Origin: Haloferax sp046557615
GTDB lineage: Archaea; Halobacteriota; Halobacteria; Halobacteriales; Haloferacaceae
Assembly (NCBI RefSeq): GCF_046557615.1
Contig: NZ_JBKIII010000002.1
Coordinates: 806,001 to 870,000, forward strand
DNA length: 64,000 nucleotides
Reading direction: 5' to 3'
Part shown: in pieces, positions 1-8,159 of the stretch
How the letters are laid out: every line of letters begins with the position of its first letter
How positions within the stretch are numbered: position 1 is the stretch's first letter
Notes under the pieces: generated by a model
Seen by the model: only the letters and a program-made list of their open reading frames with translations
Database searches by the model: none
Told to the model about the DNA's origin: nothing
Position numbers and translations under genes: made by a program

Positions 1-396
1 GCCGAGGGACGCACAGGTACCAGCGACTTCCTTCGAGGCGTTCTTCAGGTCGTAGGCGAGCAGGTCAGAGGACTTCTGCTCGGCGACCTTCTTGAGCTGT
101 TCGATGGACATGTCTGCGACGAAGTCCTTCTGGGGTTCGCCACTGCCAGTGTCGAAACCGACTTCGTCCTTGACGAGTGCCGCCGTTGGGGGCACACCGA
201 CCGAGATAGAGAACGAGCCGTCGTCCTCGTATTCGACGGTGACAGGGACTTCCATGCCGTCGAATGCAGCGGTCTGGTCGTTGATGTCGCTGACGACTGC
301 CTGCACGTCAACGGGCGTTGGGCCGAGCTCGGGTCCGAGCGGCGGACCGGGGTTTGCCTTCCCGCCGGGAACGAGTACTTCGATAGTTCCAGCCAT
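1..396 (-). CDS. rpl11: 50S ribosomal protein L11, 3' end cut off by the window
   Basis: The first 132 residues of archaeal L11, which binds the GTPase-associated region of 23S rRNA on the large subunit. The N-terminus carries the family signature V-P-G-G-K-A-N-P-G-P-P-L-G-P, and the rest is acidic, as usual in haloarchaea. The missing C-terminal part lies to the left of the window; I judge about 30 residues are absent from the usual archaeal length. The ATG at 396 lies about 26 nt from a TATA box at 419-426, so the transcript is probably leaderless. Confidence 0.95.
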   Translation of the reverse strand, partial: MAGTIEVLVPGGKANPGPPLGPELGPTPVDVQAVVSDINDQTAAFDGMEVPVTVEYEDDGSFSISVGVPPTAALVKDEVGFDTGSGEPQKDFVADMSIEQLKKVAEQKSSDLLAYDLKNASKEVAGTCASLG

Positions 397-418
397 ACGT
401 GGAAACACCGTTTGGCGA

Positions 419-426
419 CTTTTAAC
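419..426 (-). promoter_or_regulatory. TATA box of rpl11
   Basis: The minus strand reads GTTAAAAG, centred about 26 nt before the rpl11 ATG. This is the archaeal TATA spacing for transcription starting at or next to the start codon, and no ribosome-binding site is seen. The remaining gene-free stretch 427-713 has a short hairpin (ACCAC...GTGGT near 470-487). I see no supported gene in it. Confidence 0.6.
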
Positions 427-713
427 GGTTTTCTTTCGCCCGGAAGCCATGCGAGGACTGTGCATACCACACCACTACTCGGTGGTAGCACTCACTTGTC
501 AGTCAACCGAGTATGACAGAAATGTATACTAGAACGCTAAGAGAGATGCCAGCGTTCAGGATTCAGGGATGGTGGCCCTGCAACGGTATCGCTACGGTCT
601 TCCCGAGCGACATGGAGCTGCCACCAGCCGTCGTGCGTCAAACTTCCCGAAACAGATTGTGCCTCTGTGACGCCCGCCTAGCTCCTGTCGTCGACCAATG
701 CGTTCCCGTCTCC

Positions 714-1778
714 TTACAGTTCGACACCGAACGAGTCGATATCTCCTGCGAGCGACGCCATCGCGCCGAGCAGGGCTGCAACGTCGTCGAGGTCGTTCGT
801 CGAGATGACTTCGACCGGCGTGTGCATGTAGCGATTCGGAATGCCGATGTTGAGCGACGGAATCCCCGAGCGACTCGTGTAGAAGGCATCCGCATCGGTG
901 CCCGTGCGAATACCTGCGGCTTGGAGTTGCACGTCGATTTCTGCGTCTTCGGCCGCGTCGCGGGCGAGTGCGACGACGTTCGGGTGGTTCGCCGTCCCGC
1001 GCGAGACGACTGGACCTTCGCCGAGTTCGACGGGACCTTTGGCCTTGCCCGGCACGTCCGGATTGTCCGTCGCGTGGGTGACGTCCACGGCGACCATCGC
1101 GTCGGGGTTGAGGTCGTAGCCGACCATCTTCGCTCCTTGCAGACCGACTTCTTCTTGTACCGTACTCACGGCGTAGACCGTCACATCGACGTCTGCCTCG
1201 ACTGCGGCGCGGAGTCCTTCTGCGGCGGACCACGTACCGACGCGGTTGTCCATGCCGTTGGCGGCGATGCGGTCGCCTGCGAGGTCGCGGACCTGTGCTT
1301 CGACCGTGACGGGGTCGCCGACTTCGACGTACTCGCCTGCCTCGTCTTCCGAGGTCACGCCAATATCGACGAACTGCTCTTCGAGGTCGTCGTACTCTTC
1401 TTTCCCCACGTCGCGGAGGTGAATCGCCGTCTGACCGATGACGCCGGGGACGTCGCCGTCGTCGCTGTGGACCGTGACGTGCTGGCCCTTCGAGACGGTT
1501 CGGTCGGCACCGCCGATGGGGCCGATGCGGATGAAGCCGTTGTCGTCGATGTCGCGGACGATGTAGCCGATTTGGTCGGCGTGGCCGGTGAAAGCAATCT
1601 CCGGTCCATCACCAGAGCCTTCGTGGACTGCGACGGCGTTTCCGTACGCATCGACGGTCACGTCGTCGGCGAACTGCGAGACGTACTCGACCCACACTCG
1701 CTGGCCGTCGGTCTCGTATCCCGACGGGCTTGGGGTCGTAAGAAGTGATTCGAGAAAGACGCGGCGGTCGTCGTTCAT
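714..1778 (-). CDS. M42 family metallopeptidase (tetrahedral aminopeptidase-like)
   Basis: A 354-residue cytosolic peptidase of the M42 family (TET aminopeptidase, CelM/YsdC type), which removes N-terminal residues from peptides using two metal ions. Family landmarks in order are GHADQIGY near residue 66 (first metal His), MDNRVG near 183 (bridging Asp), TVQEEVGLQGA near 213 (catalytic Glu), DVTHATDNP near 235 and MHTPVE near 319 (last metal His). The length is normal for the family. It stands alone on the minus strand behind rpl11, and its ATG at 1778 faces the plus-strand small membrane gene. Substrate preference (glutamyl versus leucyl) cannot be read from the sequence. Confidence 0.9.
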   Translation of the reverse strand: MNDDRRVFLESLLTTPSPSGYETDGQRVWVEYVSQFADDVTVDAYGNAVAVHEGSGDGPEIAFTGHADQIGYIVRDIDDNGFIRIGPIGGADRTVSKGQHVTVHSDDGDVPGVIGQTAIHLRDVGKEEYDDLEEQFVDIGVTSEDEAGEYVEVGDPVTVEAQVRDLAGDRIAANGMDNRVGTWSAAEGLRAAVEADVDVTVYAVSTVQEEVGLQGAKMVGYDLNPDAMVAVDVTHATDNPDVPGKAKGPVELGEGPVVSRGTANHPNVVALARDAAEDAEIDVQLQAAGIRTGTDADAFYTSRSGIPSLNIGIPNRYMHTPVEVISTNDLDDVAALLGAMASLAGDIDSFGVEL

Positions 1779-1867
1779 GCTACAAAATGACCAGTGACAG
1801 GTGAAGAATACAACGAATCCTCACGTCCTCCACAACGACTATGCATCTTGTGAGCGTATTGAGGTGT

Positions 1868-2191
1868 ATGGCAGATTTTACCCTCTTCGAGGTGCACCTG
1901 CACGACGGATTCGAGTTCCGCCCAACTAACCGCGCTCCGCTCCTGAGCCGGTTCTCCAGCGAAGAAGAGATGGACGACGAAGAGATGCAAGAGGCTGTGG
2001 AGGTCGAAATCGAAGCCGAAGACGAGATGGACGACGACTCCAGTTCGGGCCGCGGAATGGGTCTCGTCATCGGGCTAGTCCTCCTCGTCAGTATCGCCGC
2101 CGTCGTTCGCTACCTCCGCAGCGGCGCGGGCGACGAAGAGTACGAAGAACTCGTCGGTCTCGACACCGAAGAAGTCGAAGTCGGCGCATAA
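1868..2191 (+). CDS. Small acidic single-pass membrane protein, unknown function
   Basis: A 107-residue protein that I do not recognise beyond haloarchaeal relatives. The N-terminal 30 residues (MADFTLFEVHLHDGFEF...) look like a small beta-rich domain. A very acidic stretch (about residues 37-65) follows, then one hydrophobic segment (MGLVIGLVLLVSIAAVVRYL, about 64-83) and an acidic tail. I chose the ATG at 1868 because upstream residues from the ATG at 1841 read like untranslated leader and MADFTLF is a better N-terminus. It is divergent from the M42 peptidase and lies before mevalonate kinase on the same strand. Confidence 0.65.
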   Translation: MADFTLFEVHLHDGFEFRPTNRAPLLSRFSSEEEMDDEEMQEAVEVEIEAEDEMDDDSSSGRGMGLVIGLVLLVSIAAVVRYLRSGAGDEEYEELVGLDTEEVEVGA

Positions 2192-2276
2192 CCTCGCCAC
2201 GCCATTTTTTGAGACTCACCCCGAGTGACGACGCCGGTCGGATACGCTTAAGCAAATCCCACAGAAAGCCCGGTGT

Positions 2277-3320
2277 ATGACTGTTTCGAGCGCCCCCGGC
2301 AAGGTGTATCTCTTCGGGGAGCACGCCGTCGTCTACGGGGAACCCGCCGTCCCCTGCGCCGTCGAGCGGCGCGCGACGGTTTCGGTCTCGTTGCGAGATG
2401 ACGACCACGTCCGCGTGCGCGCGGAGGATTTGAGTTTGAACGGCTTTACCGTCGAGTACAGCGGTTCGACCGGCACGCGGCCCGACGTTGACGTTCCGAC
2501 TCCCTTGGTCGAAGCCGCGATGGGCTACATCGATGCCGCCGTCGAACAGGCCCGCGACGCCGCCGACGCACCCGACGCTGGCTTCGACATCACCGTCGAG
2601 AGCGACATCCCACTCGGGGCCGGACTCGGTTCCTCGGCGGCCGTCGTCGTCGCCGGAATCGACGCCGCGACCCGCGAACTCGGCGTCGAACTCACGCCCC
2701 GCGAAATCGCCGACCGAGCGTATCAGGCCGAACACAAAGTCCAAGAGGGGCAAGCCTCCCGCGCCGACACTTTCTGTTCGGCGATGGGCGGCGCGGTCCG
2801 CGTCGAAGGCGACGACTGCCGAACTATCGACGCGCCCGCACTCCCGTTCGTCATCGGCTTCGACGGTGGCGCGGGTGACACGGGCGCGCTCGTCTCGCAC
2901 GTTCGTGGACTCCGCGACCAGTACGACTTCGCCGCCGATACGGTCGAAACCATCGGCAACATCGTCAGACGTGGCGAGAAACTCCTCTCCGAAGCAGACC
3001 CCGATTCCGACCCATCCGAAGAACTGCTCGAAGAACTCGGCGAGTTCATGAACTTCAACCACGGCCTCCTCGAAGCACTCGGCGTCTCCTCGCGCTCACT
3101 CGATTCGATGGTGTGGGCCGCCCGCGAGGCCGGTGCCTACGGTGCCAAACTGACCGGTGCTGGCGGCGGTGGCTGTACCGTCGCGCTCGACCCGACACCC
3201 GAGACGAACACCGCGCTCAGGTTCACGCCGGGTTGTGAAGACGCCTTCCGCGCAGAACTCGCAACCGAAGGTGTTCGCGTCGAATCCGAAGAAACGGGCG
3301 CGACGGAGCGCGACCAATGA
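2277..3320 (+). CDS. mvk: Mevalonate kinase
   Basis: A 347-residue GHMP-superfamily kinase that phosphorylates mevalonate with ATP in archaeal isoprenoid lipid synthesis. The N-terminus SSAPGKVYLFGEHAVVYG is the mevalonate-kinase form of motif 1. The GHMP phosphate loop LGAGLGSSAA lies near residue 116 and motif 3 (KLTGAGGGGC) near 290. The last 50 residues are an acidic haloarchaeal tail. Its TGA overlaps the ATG of the isopentenyl phosphate kinase gene (ATGA), so the two are translationally coupled. The pair encodes two steps of the archaeal mevalonate route. Confidence 0.95.
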   Translation: MTVSSAPGKVYLFGEHAVVYGEPAVPCAVERRATVSVSLRDDDHVRVRAEDLSLNGFTVEYSGSTGTRPDVDVPTPLVEAAMGYIDAAVEQARDAADAPDAGFDITVESDIPLGAGLGSSAAVVVAGIDAATRELGVELTPREIADRAYQAEHKVQEGQASRADTFCSAMGGAVRVEGDDCRTIDAPALPFVIGFDGGAGDTGALVSHVRGLRDQYDFAADTVETIGNIVRRGEKLLSEADPDSDPSEELLEELGEFMNFNHGLLEALGVSSRSLDSMVWAAREAGAYGAKLTGAGGGGCTVALDPTPETNTALRFTPGCEDAFRAELATEGVRVESEETGATERDQ

Positions 3321-4063
3321 GCCTCGTCGTCCTCAAACTCGGCGGGAGTGTCGTCACAGACAAAGACGAAGCCGAAACCGTCGATGAGGCGGGACTCGGG
3401 GCGGCCGTCGATGCAGTCGCCGCCCTTGCAGAAACGGGACAGGTCGTCGTCGTCCACGGCGGCGGAAGCTTCGGACACCACCACGCCGCCGACCACGGTG
3501 TCTCCTCGGAGACGGGAACCTACGACGTGGTTGGTATCCGCGAAATCAACGATGCGATGAAGCGTCTGAACGACGCCGTCCTCGACGCACTCGCCGAACG
3601 TGGCGTGGCTGGCCTTCCCGTCCATCCACTTTCCGCGGGCGCACGCGAGGAAGATGGGTCGCTGTCGCTCCCGCTCGCGGCAACCGAGACGATGCTCGAA
3701 GAAGGATTCGTCCCCATCCTTCACGGCGACGTGATTGCCCACGCGGGCAAGGGTGCGACTATCGTCTCCGGCGACGACCTCGTGGTCTCGCTGGCCGCCG
3801 GTCTCGATGCCGACCGCGTCGGTCTCTGTTCGACTGTTCCGGGCGTCCTCGATACCGACGGCGACGTGATTCCAGAGATTACGGCGTTCGAAGACGCGGC
3901 CGACGCACTCGGTGGGTCTGAATCGACTGACGTGACCGGGGGCATGGCCGCGAAGGTACAGAAATTACTGGCGCTCGGCGCACCGGCACACATCTTCGGT
4001 CCCGAAGGACTCTCGGCGTTCGTCGCCGGAGAGTCGCCGGGGACTGTGATTCGCGGCGAGTAG
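3317..4063 (+). CDS. ipk: Isopentenyl phosphate kinase
   Basis: A 248-residue amino-acid-kinase-fold enzyme that converts isopentenyl phosphate to isopentenyl diphosphate, the last kinase step of the archaeal mevalonate pathway. Visible features are the N-terminal VVLKLGGSVVTDK, the glycine loop VHGGGSFGHHHA near residue 51 (with the His that marks IPKs), and the C-terminal nucleotide site VTGGMAAKV near 203. The start overlaps the mvk stop by four bases, so they form one operon. The family is distinct from uridylate and aspartate kinases by the GSFGHH motif. Confidence 0.93.
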   Translation: MSLVVLKLGGSVVTDKDEAETVDEAGLGAAVDAVAALAETGQVVVVHGGGSFGHHHAADHGVSSETGTYDVVGIREINDAMKRLNDAVLDALAERGVAGLPVHPLSAGAREEDGSLSLPLAATETMLEEGFVPILHGDVIAHAGKGATIVSGDDLVVSLAAGLDADRVGLCSTVPGVLDTDGDVIPEITAFEDAADALGGSESTDVTGGMAAKVQKLLALGAPAHIFGPEGLSAFVAGESPGTVIRGE

Positions 4064-4080
4064 CCGAGTCACCGAGAGAA

Positions 4081-4827
4081 TCAGAGTTCGACCGTCAGTC
4101 CATCTTCTGCGACGGCCACGTCGCCGTCGAAGTTCCGCGTGACGCCAGCGACGAGTTCGTCCGTTTGGCGGGCGGCGTGCGGGTAGAGATGCGTGAGAAA
4201 CACCTGGTCGATGTCGTGGCCTTGAAGCACCCGTCCGAGCGCGCTTGGTGTCGTGTGATTCGAGATATCGAGGTTGTCGGGGAAGGCGCATTCGTGAGCC
4301 AAGACAGCCGCGCCGTCGGCGAAGTTCGCGAGTCCGTCGAACGGTTCGGTATCGCCGGAGAAGACGAACTCGCCCTCGCTGTCGTCGTGTGCAAAGCGGT
4401 AGGCGAGGGTGTCCATCGAATGACGAACCTCGAACCCCTCCACGTCGAATCCGGCGACTTCGAACGGGTAGGGACCGATTTCACGGATTTCGACCGTGAG
4501 ACGATTTTGTAGGTAGCTGTGTACGCCGAGGAGTCCTTCGACGAGTTCTCGCGTCCCCTCGGGGCCGACGATTTCGAGGTACTCTTCGCCCGCAAGCCAG
4601 CGTGCTTTGAGCAGGGCCATGAGGTCAGAGACGTGGTCCAGGTGGTGATGAGTCAAGAGAACCGACGAGATACCTTCGTAGCCGACGGGGGTTTCGGCGA
4701 GCCGACTCAACACTCCAGAGCCACAATCGACGAGTAACGCGTGTGAGTCCGATTCGAGGAGGAGTCCGGTTTGTGCTCGGCCCGAAACTGGCATCGCGCT
4801 GCCGGTTCCGAGGAACGTAACGCGCAT
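4081..4827 (-). CDS. Metallo-beta-lactamase-fold hydrolase (RNase Z/phosphodiesterase-like)
   Basis: A 248-residue single-domain MBL-fold protein. The zinc motif LLTHHHLDHVSD is near residue 59; further ligands are expected in FSGDTEPFD (near 158) and the terminal THLYPH (near 219). The start FLGTGSAMPVSGR is typical of RNase Z and ElaC-like enzymes, but the long exosite arm of true tRNase Z is not obvious. Function as a tRNA 3' nuclease is therefore possible but unproven. The ATG at 4827 (MRVTFLGTG) is preferred over 4836. The gene is convergent with ipk, 17 bases away. Confidence 0.82.
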   Translation of the reverse strand: MRVTFLGTGSAMPVSGRAQTGLLLESDSHALLVDCGSGVLSRLAETPVGYEGISSVLLTHHHLDHVSDLMALLKARWLAGEEYLEIVGPEGTRELVEGLLGVHSYLQNRLTVEIREIGPYPFEVAGFDVEGFEVRHSMDTLAYRFAHDDSEGEFVFSGDTEPFDGLANFADGAAVLAHECAFPDNLDISNHTTPSALGRVLQGHDIDQVFLTHLYPHAARQTDELVAGVTRNFDGDVAVAEDGLTVEL

Positions 4828-5008
4828 ACAAGCCATAGACGGCCCCGCCGGGTTAGTCCTTCCATTCGTGTCGGCTAATCGAACAGATAGAAAGTGTGAC
4901 CATCGTCTCGTTCAGCGTCGTGGGTGATGCGCTTCGAGACGTGTTCGACCCCCGAATCGACACCTGAGAGGGACAACCCTCATACCTGCGCAGGCTAACG
5001 TCCACGCG

Positions 5009-7759
5009 ATGACTGAGCGCGGTCGAGAACTCCTCGCGTCGAAGGCCGAGTCCTACGACTTCGACCCCCATTCGGTCGCCATCGACGACGAGGACGTACT
5101 GGACCTCTTGGAACCCGCCGTGAGAACGTGGTGGGCCGACCAATTCGGCGAGTTCGTCCCCGGCAACGGCGGCTTTTTCACACCACCACAACGTGGGGCG
5201 ATTCCACTCATCCACGAGTCCAAAAACGCGCTCATCTGTGCCCCCACCGGGTCGGGAAAGACGCTCGCCTCCTTTACTGCGATTATCAACGAACTGTTCC
5301 GCCGCGAGCGGGAGTCACCCGACGGCCTCGACAACTCGGTGTACTGTCTCTACGTCTCGCCTCTCAAATCGCTCGCCAACGACATCCACCGCAACCTCAC
5401 CGAACCCCTCGACGGCATCGCCGAACTCGCCGAGGAACGCGGCGAAGAGATCAACATCCGACACGCGATTCGCCACGGCGACACCTCGTCGTCGGACCGA
5501 CAGAAGATGCTCTCCGAAACGCCACACATTCTCAATACCACCCCGGAGACGCTGGCGATTCTCCTCAACTCCCCCAAGTTCAAAGAGAAACTTCGAACCG
5601 TCGAATACGTCGTCGTAGACGAGATTCACAGCCTCGCCGCGAACAAACGCGGCACCCACCTCTCGGTCTCACTCGAACGCCTCGAAGACCTCGCCCACGC
5701 TTCTCCGACCAGAATCGGCTGTTCGGCGACGGTCGAACCGCTCGATACGGTCGCCGAGTACCTCGTCGGATACGAAGACGGCGAACCGCGCGACTACGAC
5801 ATCGTGGACACGCGCTTCGTCCGCGACTTCGATATCAAATTAGAGTGCCCGACAGACGACCTCATCGGCACGCCGCGAAGTGTCGTCCAGAACCGCTTCT
5901 ACGACCGCCTGCACGAACTCATCGACTCGCACACGAACACGCTCGTCTTCACGAACACGCGGTCGGGTGCCGAGCGCGTGCTGCACAACCTCCGCGAAGA
6001 ATTCTCGGCGTACGACGAGACCAACTCCGGGTGCCACCACGGGAGCCTCTCGAAAGAGCGCAGACAAGAGATAGAGTCCCAGTTGAAAGCAGGCGAGTTG
6101 AACGTCGTCACCACCTCCACGAGTCTCGAACTCGGCATCGACATGCCGCACATCGACCTCGTGATACAGATTGGGTCGCCGAAGTCGGTGGCCTCACTGC
6201 TCCAGCGCGTCGGACGTGCAGGTCACCAACTCGGTCAGACCGTCGAAGGCCGCGTCATCGCCCTCGACAGAGACGAACTCGTGGAGTGCGCGGTGATGCT
6301 CAAACGCGCCGAAGAGGGCTTCGTCGATAGGGTGTTCATTCCCGAAGGCGCGTTCGACGTTGCCTCACAGCAAGTCTACGGGATGGCGATAAACTCCATC
6401 CGACCCGAGTCCGAGTTGCGTGAGACGATTCAGCGCGCCTATCCGTATCGAAACTTCTCTGATACGCAGTTCGAACGCCTCTTTCGTTACCTGACGGCCG
6501 ACTACGATGGCCTCGAAGACAAGAACGTGTACGCGAAGGTTTGGCGCGACACCAACGACGCGCCGGATGGTGAACACCACTACGAGGAGTATCCGGTCGG
6601 CGAACCCCTCATCGGCAAACGCGGGCGGATGGCGCGGGTCATCTACATGACCAACATCGGGACGATTCCGGACAGTTTCACGTGCGACGTCATCGTCCGC
6701 GGGCAGGACAGTTGGGTCGGAACGCTGGACGAAGGCTACCTCGACACCTTGGAGAAGGGCGACGTGTTCGTCCTCGGCGGCGACCACTTCGCCTACCGAT
6801 ATCGAAGAGGTTCGAAAGTCTACGTCGATAGAACCTCCAAGCGACCGACTGTCCCCTCGTGGTTCTCCGAACGTCTCCCGCTCTCCTACGACCTCGGGAG
6901 AGAAATCGCACAGTTCCAGGCCGACCTCCTCGACAAACTCGAAGAGGGCGGCCCACCTGCGGTTCGAAATTGGCTCAGGGAGTTCCCCTTGGACGAACAC
7001 AGCGTGCGGGCGCTCACCCGGATGTTCGACGAGCAAGTCAGGTATGCCGGACCCCAGAGCGTCGCCACGAACGAGCGAATCGTCATCGAAGAGGAGCTGA
7101 ATCGAGAAACTTACCGGCGTCACTACTACGTCCACTGCACCTACGGCCGCCAGTTCAACGACGGTCTCTCTCGACTCGTTGCCCACCACTGCGCGAACCA
7201 AACCAACGCGAACGTCCAAGTCGCAGTCGCCGACAACGGCTTTTCGCTCTCGATGCCGCTGAATCGGAAAGTCGATTTGAAGCGAATCATCGACTCACTC
7301 TCGCCCGAGTCGGTGGTCGAAGACCTTCGGGCGGCGGTCGATGGAACCGACTTGCTCAAACGCTACTTCAGAATCAACGCGACGCGCTCGCTCATGATTC
7401 TTAAACGCTACAAAGGCTACGAGAAATCCGCCGCACAACAACAGGTTTCATCCGAGATGTTGCTCTCGTTTGCCCAAGAGGTAGGGGAGTTCGCCGTGAT
7501 GGAAGAGACCTATCGAGAGATTCTGGAAGACAAACTCAACATCGATGCAATCGAGGACGCACTCGAAGCCATGCAGGCGGGCGAGATGCGCGTCATCCAG
7601 CGCGAAGTCACCACGCCGACACCCCGTGCGTTCGGACTTGCGACGTTGATGGCGAGTGACGTGGTGCTGGCAGAAGACGAGAGCGCCGCCTTACAGGAGT
7701 TCCACGAGCGCGTCCACGCCGAAATCGAGGACGACGAGTTAGAAATCGACGTGCAGTGA
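5009..7759 (+). CDS. lhr: Lhr-family ATP-dependent DNA helicase
   Basis: A 916-residue superfamily-2 helicase with the Lhr-core layout. Walker A CAPTGSGKT is at residues 77-85 and the DEIH box lies near 204. Motif Ia (YVSPLKSLANDIHRN), motif III (GCSATVE) and motif VI (LLQRVGRAGHQ, near 394) are present, followed by the winged-helix and beta-sheet region typical of Lhr-core, ending near 916. Lhr enzymes translocate 3' to 5' on DNA, unwind RNA-DNA hybrids and forks, and act in archaeal DNA repair. The gene has no operon partner on its strand. It is convergent with a 35-residue membrane ORF and near the Dna2-like gene. Confidence 0.9.
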   Translation: MTERGRELLASKAESYDFDPHSVAIDDEDVLDLLEPAVRTWWADQFGEFVPGNGGFFTPPQRGAIPLIHESKNALICAPTGSGKTLASFTAIINELFRRERESPDGLDNSVYCLYVSPLKSLANDIHRNLTEPLDGIAELAEERGEEINIRHAIRHGDTSSSDRQKMLSETPHILNTTPETLAILLNSPKFKEKLRTVEYVVVDEIHSLAANKRGTHLSVSLERLEDLAHASPTRIGCSATVEPLDTVAEYLVGYEDGEPRDYDIVDTRFVRDFDIKLECPTDDLIGTPRSVVQNRFYDRLHELIDSHTNTLVFTNTRSGAERVLHNLREEFSAYDETNSGCHHGSLSKERRQEIESQLKAGELNVVTTSTSLELGIDMPHIDLVIQIGSPKSVASLLQRVGRAGHQLGQTVEGRVIALDRDELVECAVMLKRAEEGFVDRVFIPEGAFDVASQQVYGMAINSIRPESELRETIQRAYPYRNFSDTQFERLFRYLTADYDGLEDKNVYAKVWRDTNDAPDGEHHYEEYPVGEPLIGKRGRMARVIYMTNIGTIPDSFTCDVIVRGQDSWVGTLDEGYLDTLEKGDVFVLGGDHFAYRYRRGSKVYVDRTSKRPTVPSWFSERLPLSYDLGREIAQFQADLLDKLEEGGPPAVRNWLREFPLDEHSVRALTRMFDEQVRYAGPQSVATNERIVIEEELNRETYRRHYYVHCTYGRQFNDGLSRLVAHHCANQTNANVQVAVADNGFSLSMPLNRKVDLKRIIDSLSPESVVEDLRAAVDGTDLLKRYFRINATRSLMILKRYKGYEKSAAQQQVSSEMLLSFAQEVGEFAVMEETYREILEDKLNIDAIEDALEAMQAGEMRVIQREVTTPTPRAFGLATLMASDVVLAEDESAALQEFHERVHAEIEDDELEIDVQ

Positions 7760-7774
7760 AAAGCAAAAACGGTG

Positions 7775-7882
7775 TCAGTAGACGCCAGTCAGGTTCAGCA
7801 GAATCCACACGACTGTGAGGAGTGCTGCGATGAGTTCGATGGCGCGGGCGATGCTTGGACCGTCGAATGAAGGAATGTCCAT
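7775..7882 (-). CDS. 35-residue single-pass membrane protein
   Basis: A very small ORF, read directly: M-D-I-P-S-F-D-G-P-S-I-A-R-A-I-E followed by a hydrophobic helix (LIAALLTVVWILLNLTGVY) to the stop. It ends 16 bases from the lhr stop, convergently. The regular amphipathic-then-hydrophobic pattern and the sensible start and stop suggest a real microprotein, but I know of no function. Comparison with other Haloferax genomes for a conserved reading frame would settle it. Confidence 0.5.
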   Translation of the reverse strand: MDIPSFDGPSIARAIELIAALLTVVWILLNLTGVY

Positions 7883-8001
7883 TGTGCGGTGGGTCGATGA
7901 GCGAATTCGAAGCAGGTGCTCACTGCTCACTCTGAGAGCGTCCAACAGACGAAGACGCTTCGGCGACCACCGCTTTGGGGTGTAAAACTGTGAGAGGGCC
8001 G

Positions 8002-8054
8002 GGTGATTTCCGAGGCGGGGTGCCCGGGTAGGTTCGGACCCTACCCGCCATCAC
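8002..8054. other. Imperfect long hairpin in the lhr-dna2 intergenic region
   Basis: Nested complementary arms are visible. GTGAT (8003-8007) pairs with ATCAC (8050-8054). GGCGGG (8014-8019) pairs with CCCGCC (8044-8049). TAGG (8029-8032) pairs with CCTA (8040-8043). A six-base bulge, TTCCGA, lies between the first two stems. A competing arm, CGGGTAGG (8025-8032), pairs perfectly with CCTACCCG (8040-8047), so two folds are possible. A short inverted repeat, TATCGA-gaat-TCGATA, follows at 8083-8098. The 277-base stretch 7883-8159 contains no gene. The element could be an RNA on either strand or a shared transcription end. Confidence 0.35.
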
Positions 8055-8159
8055 GTCCAAAGCAACGGTTCAATCCTCAGCTTATCGAGAATTCGATAGC
8101 ACGGCCATAGAGGAAATTCACATGTCTTGATACATAGCTGTTCCCCCGAATACGACGGC

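Noticed and set aside
513..1748. Long open frame on the plus strand opposite the M42 peptidase
   Set aside because: The minus frame encodes a complete, recognisable enzyme. GC-rich codon use creates long antisense frames in haloarchaea, and this one has no known motif.
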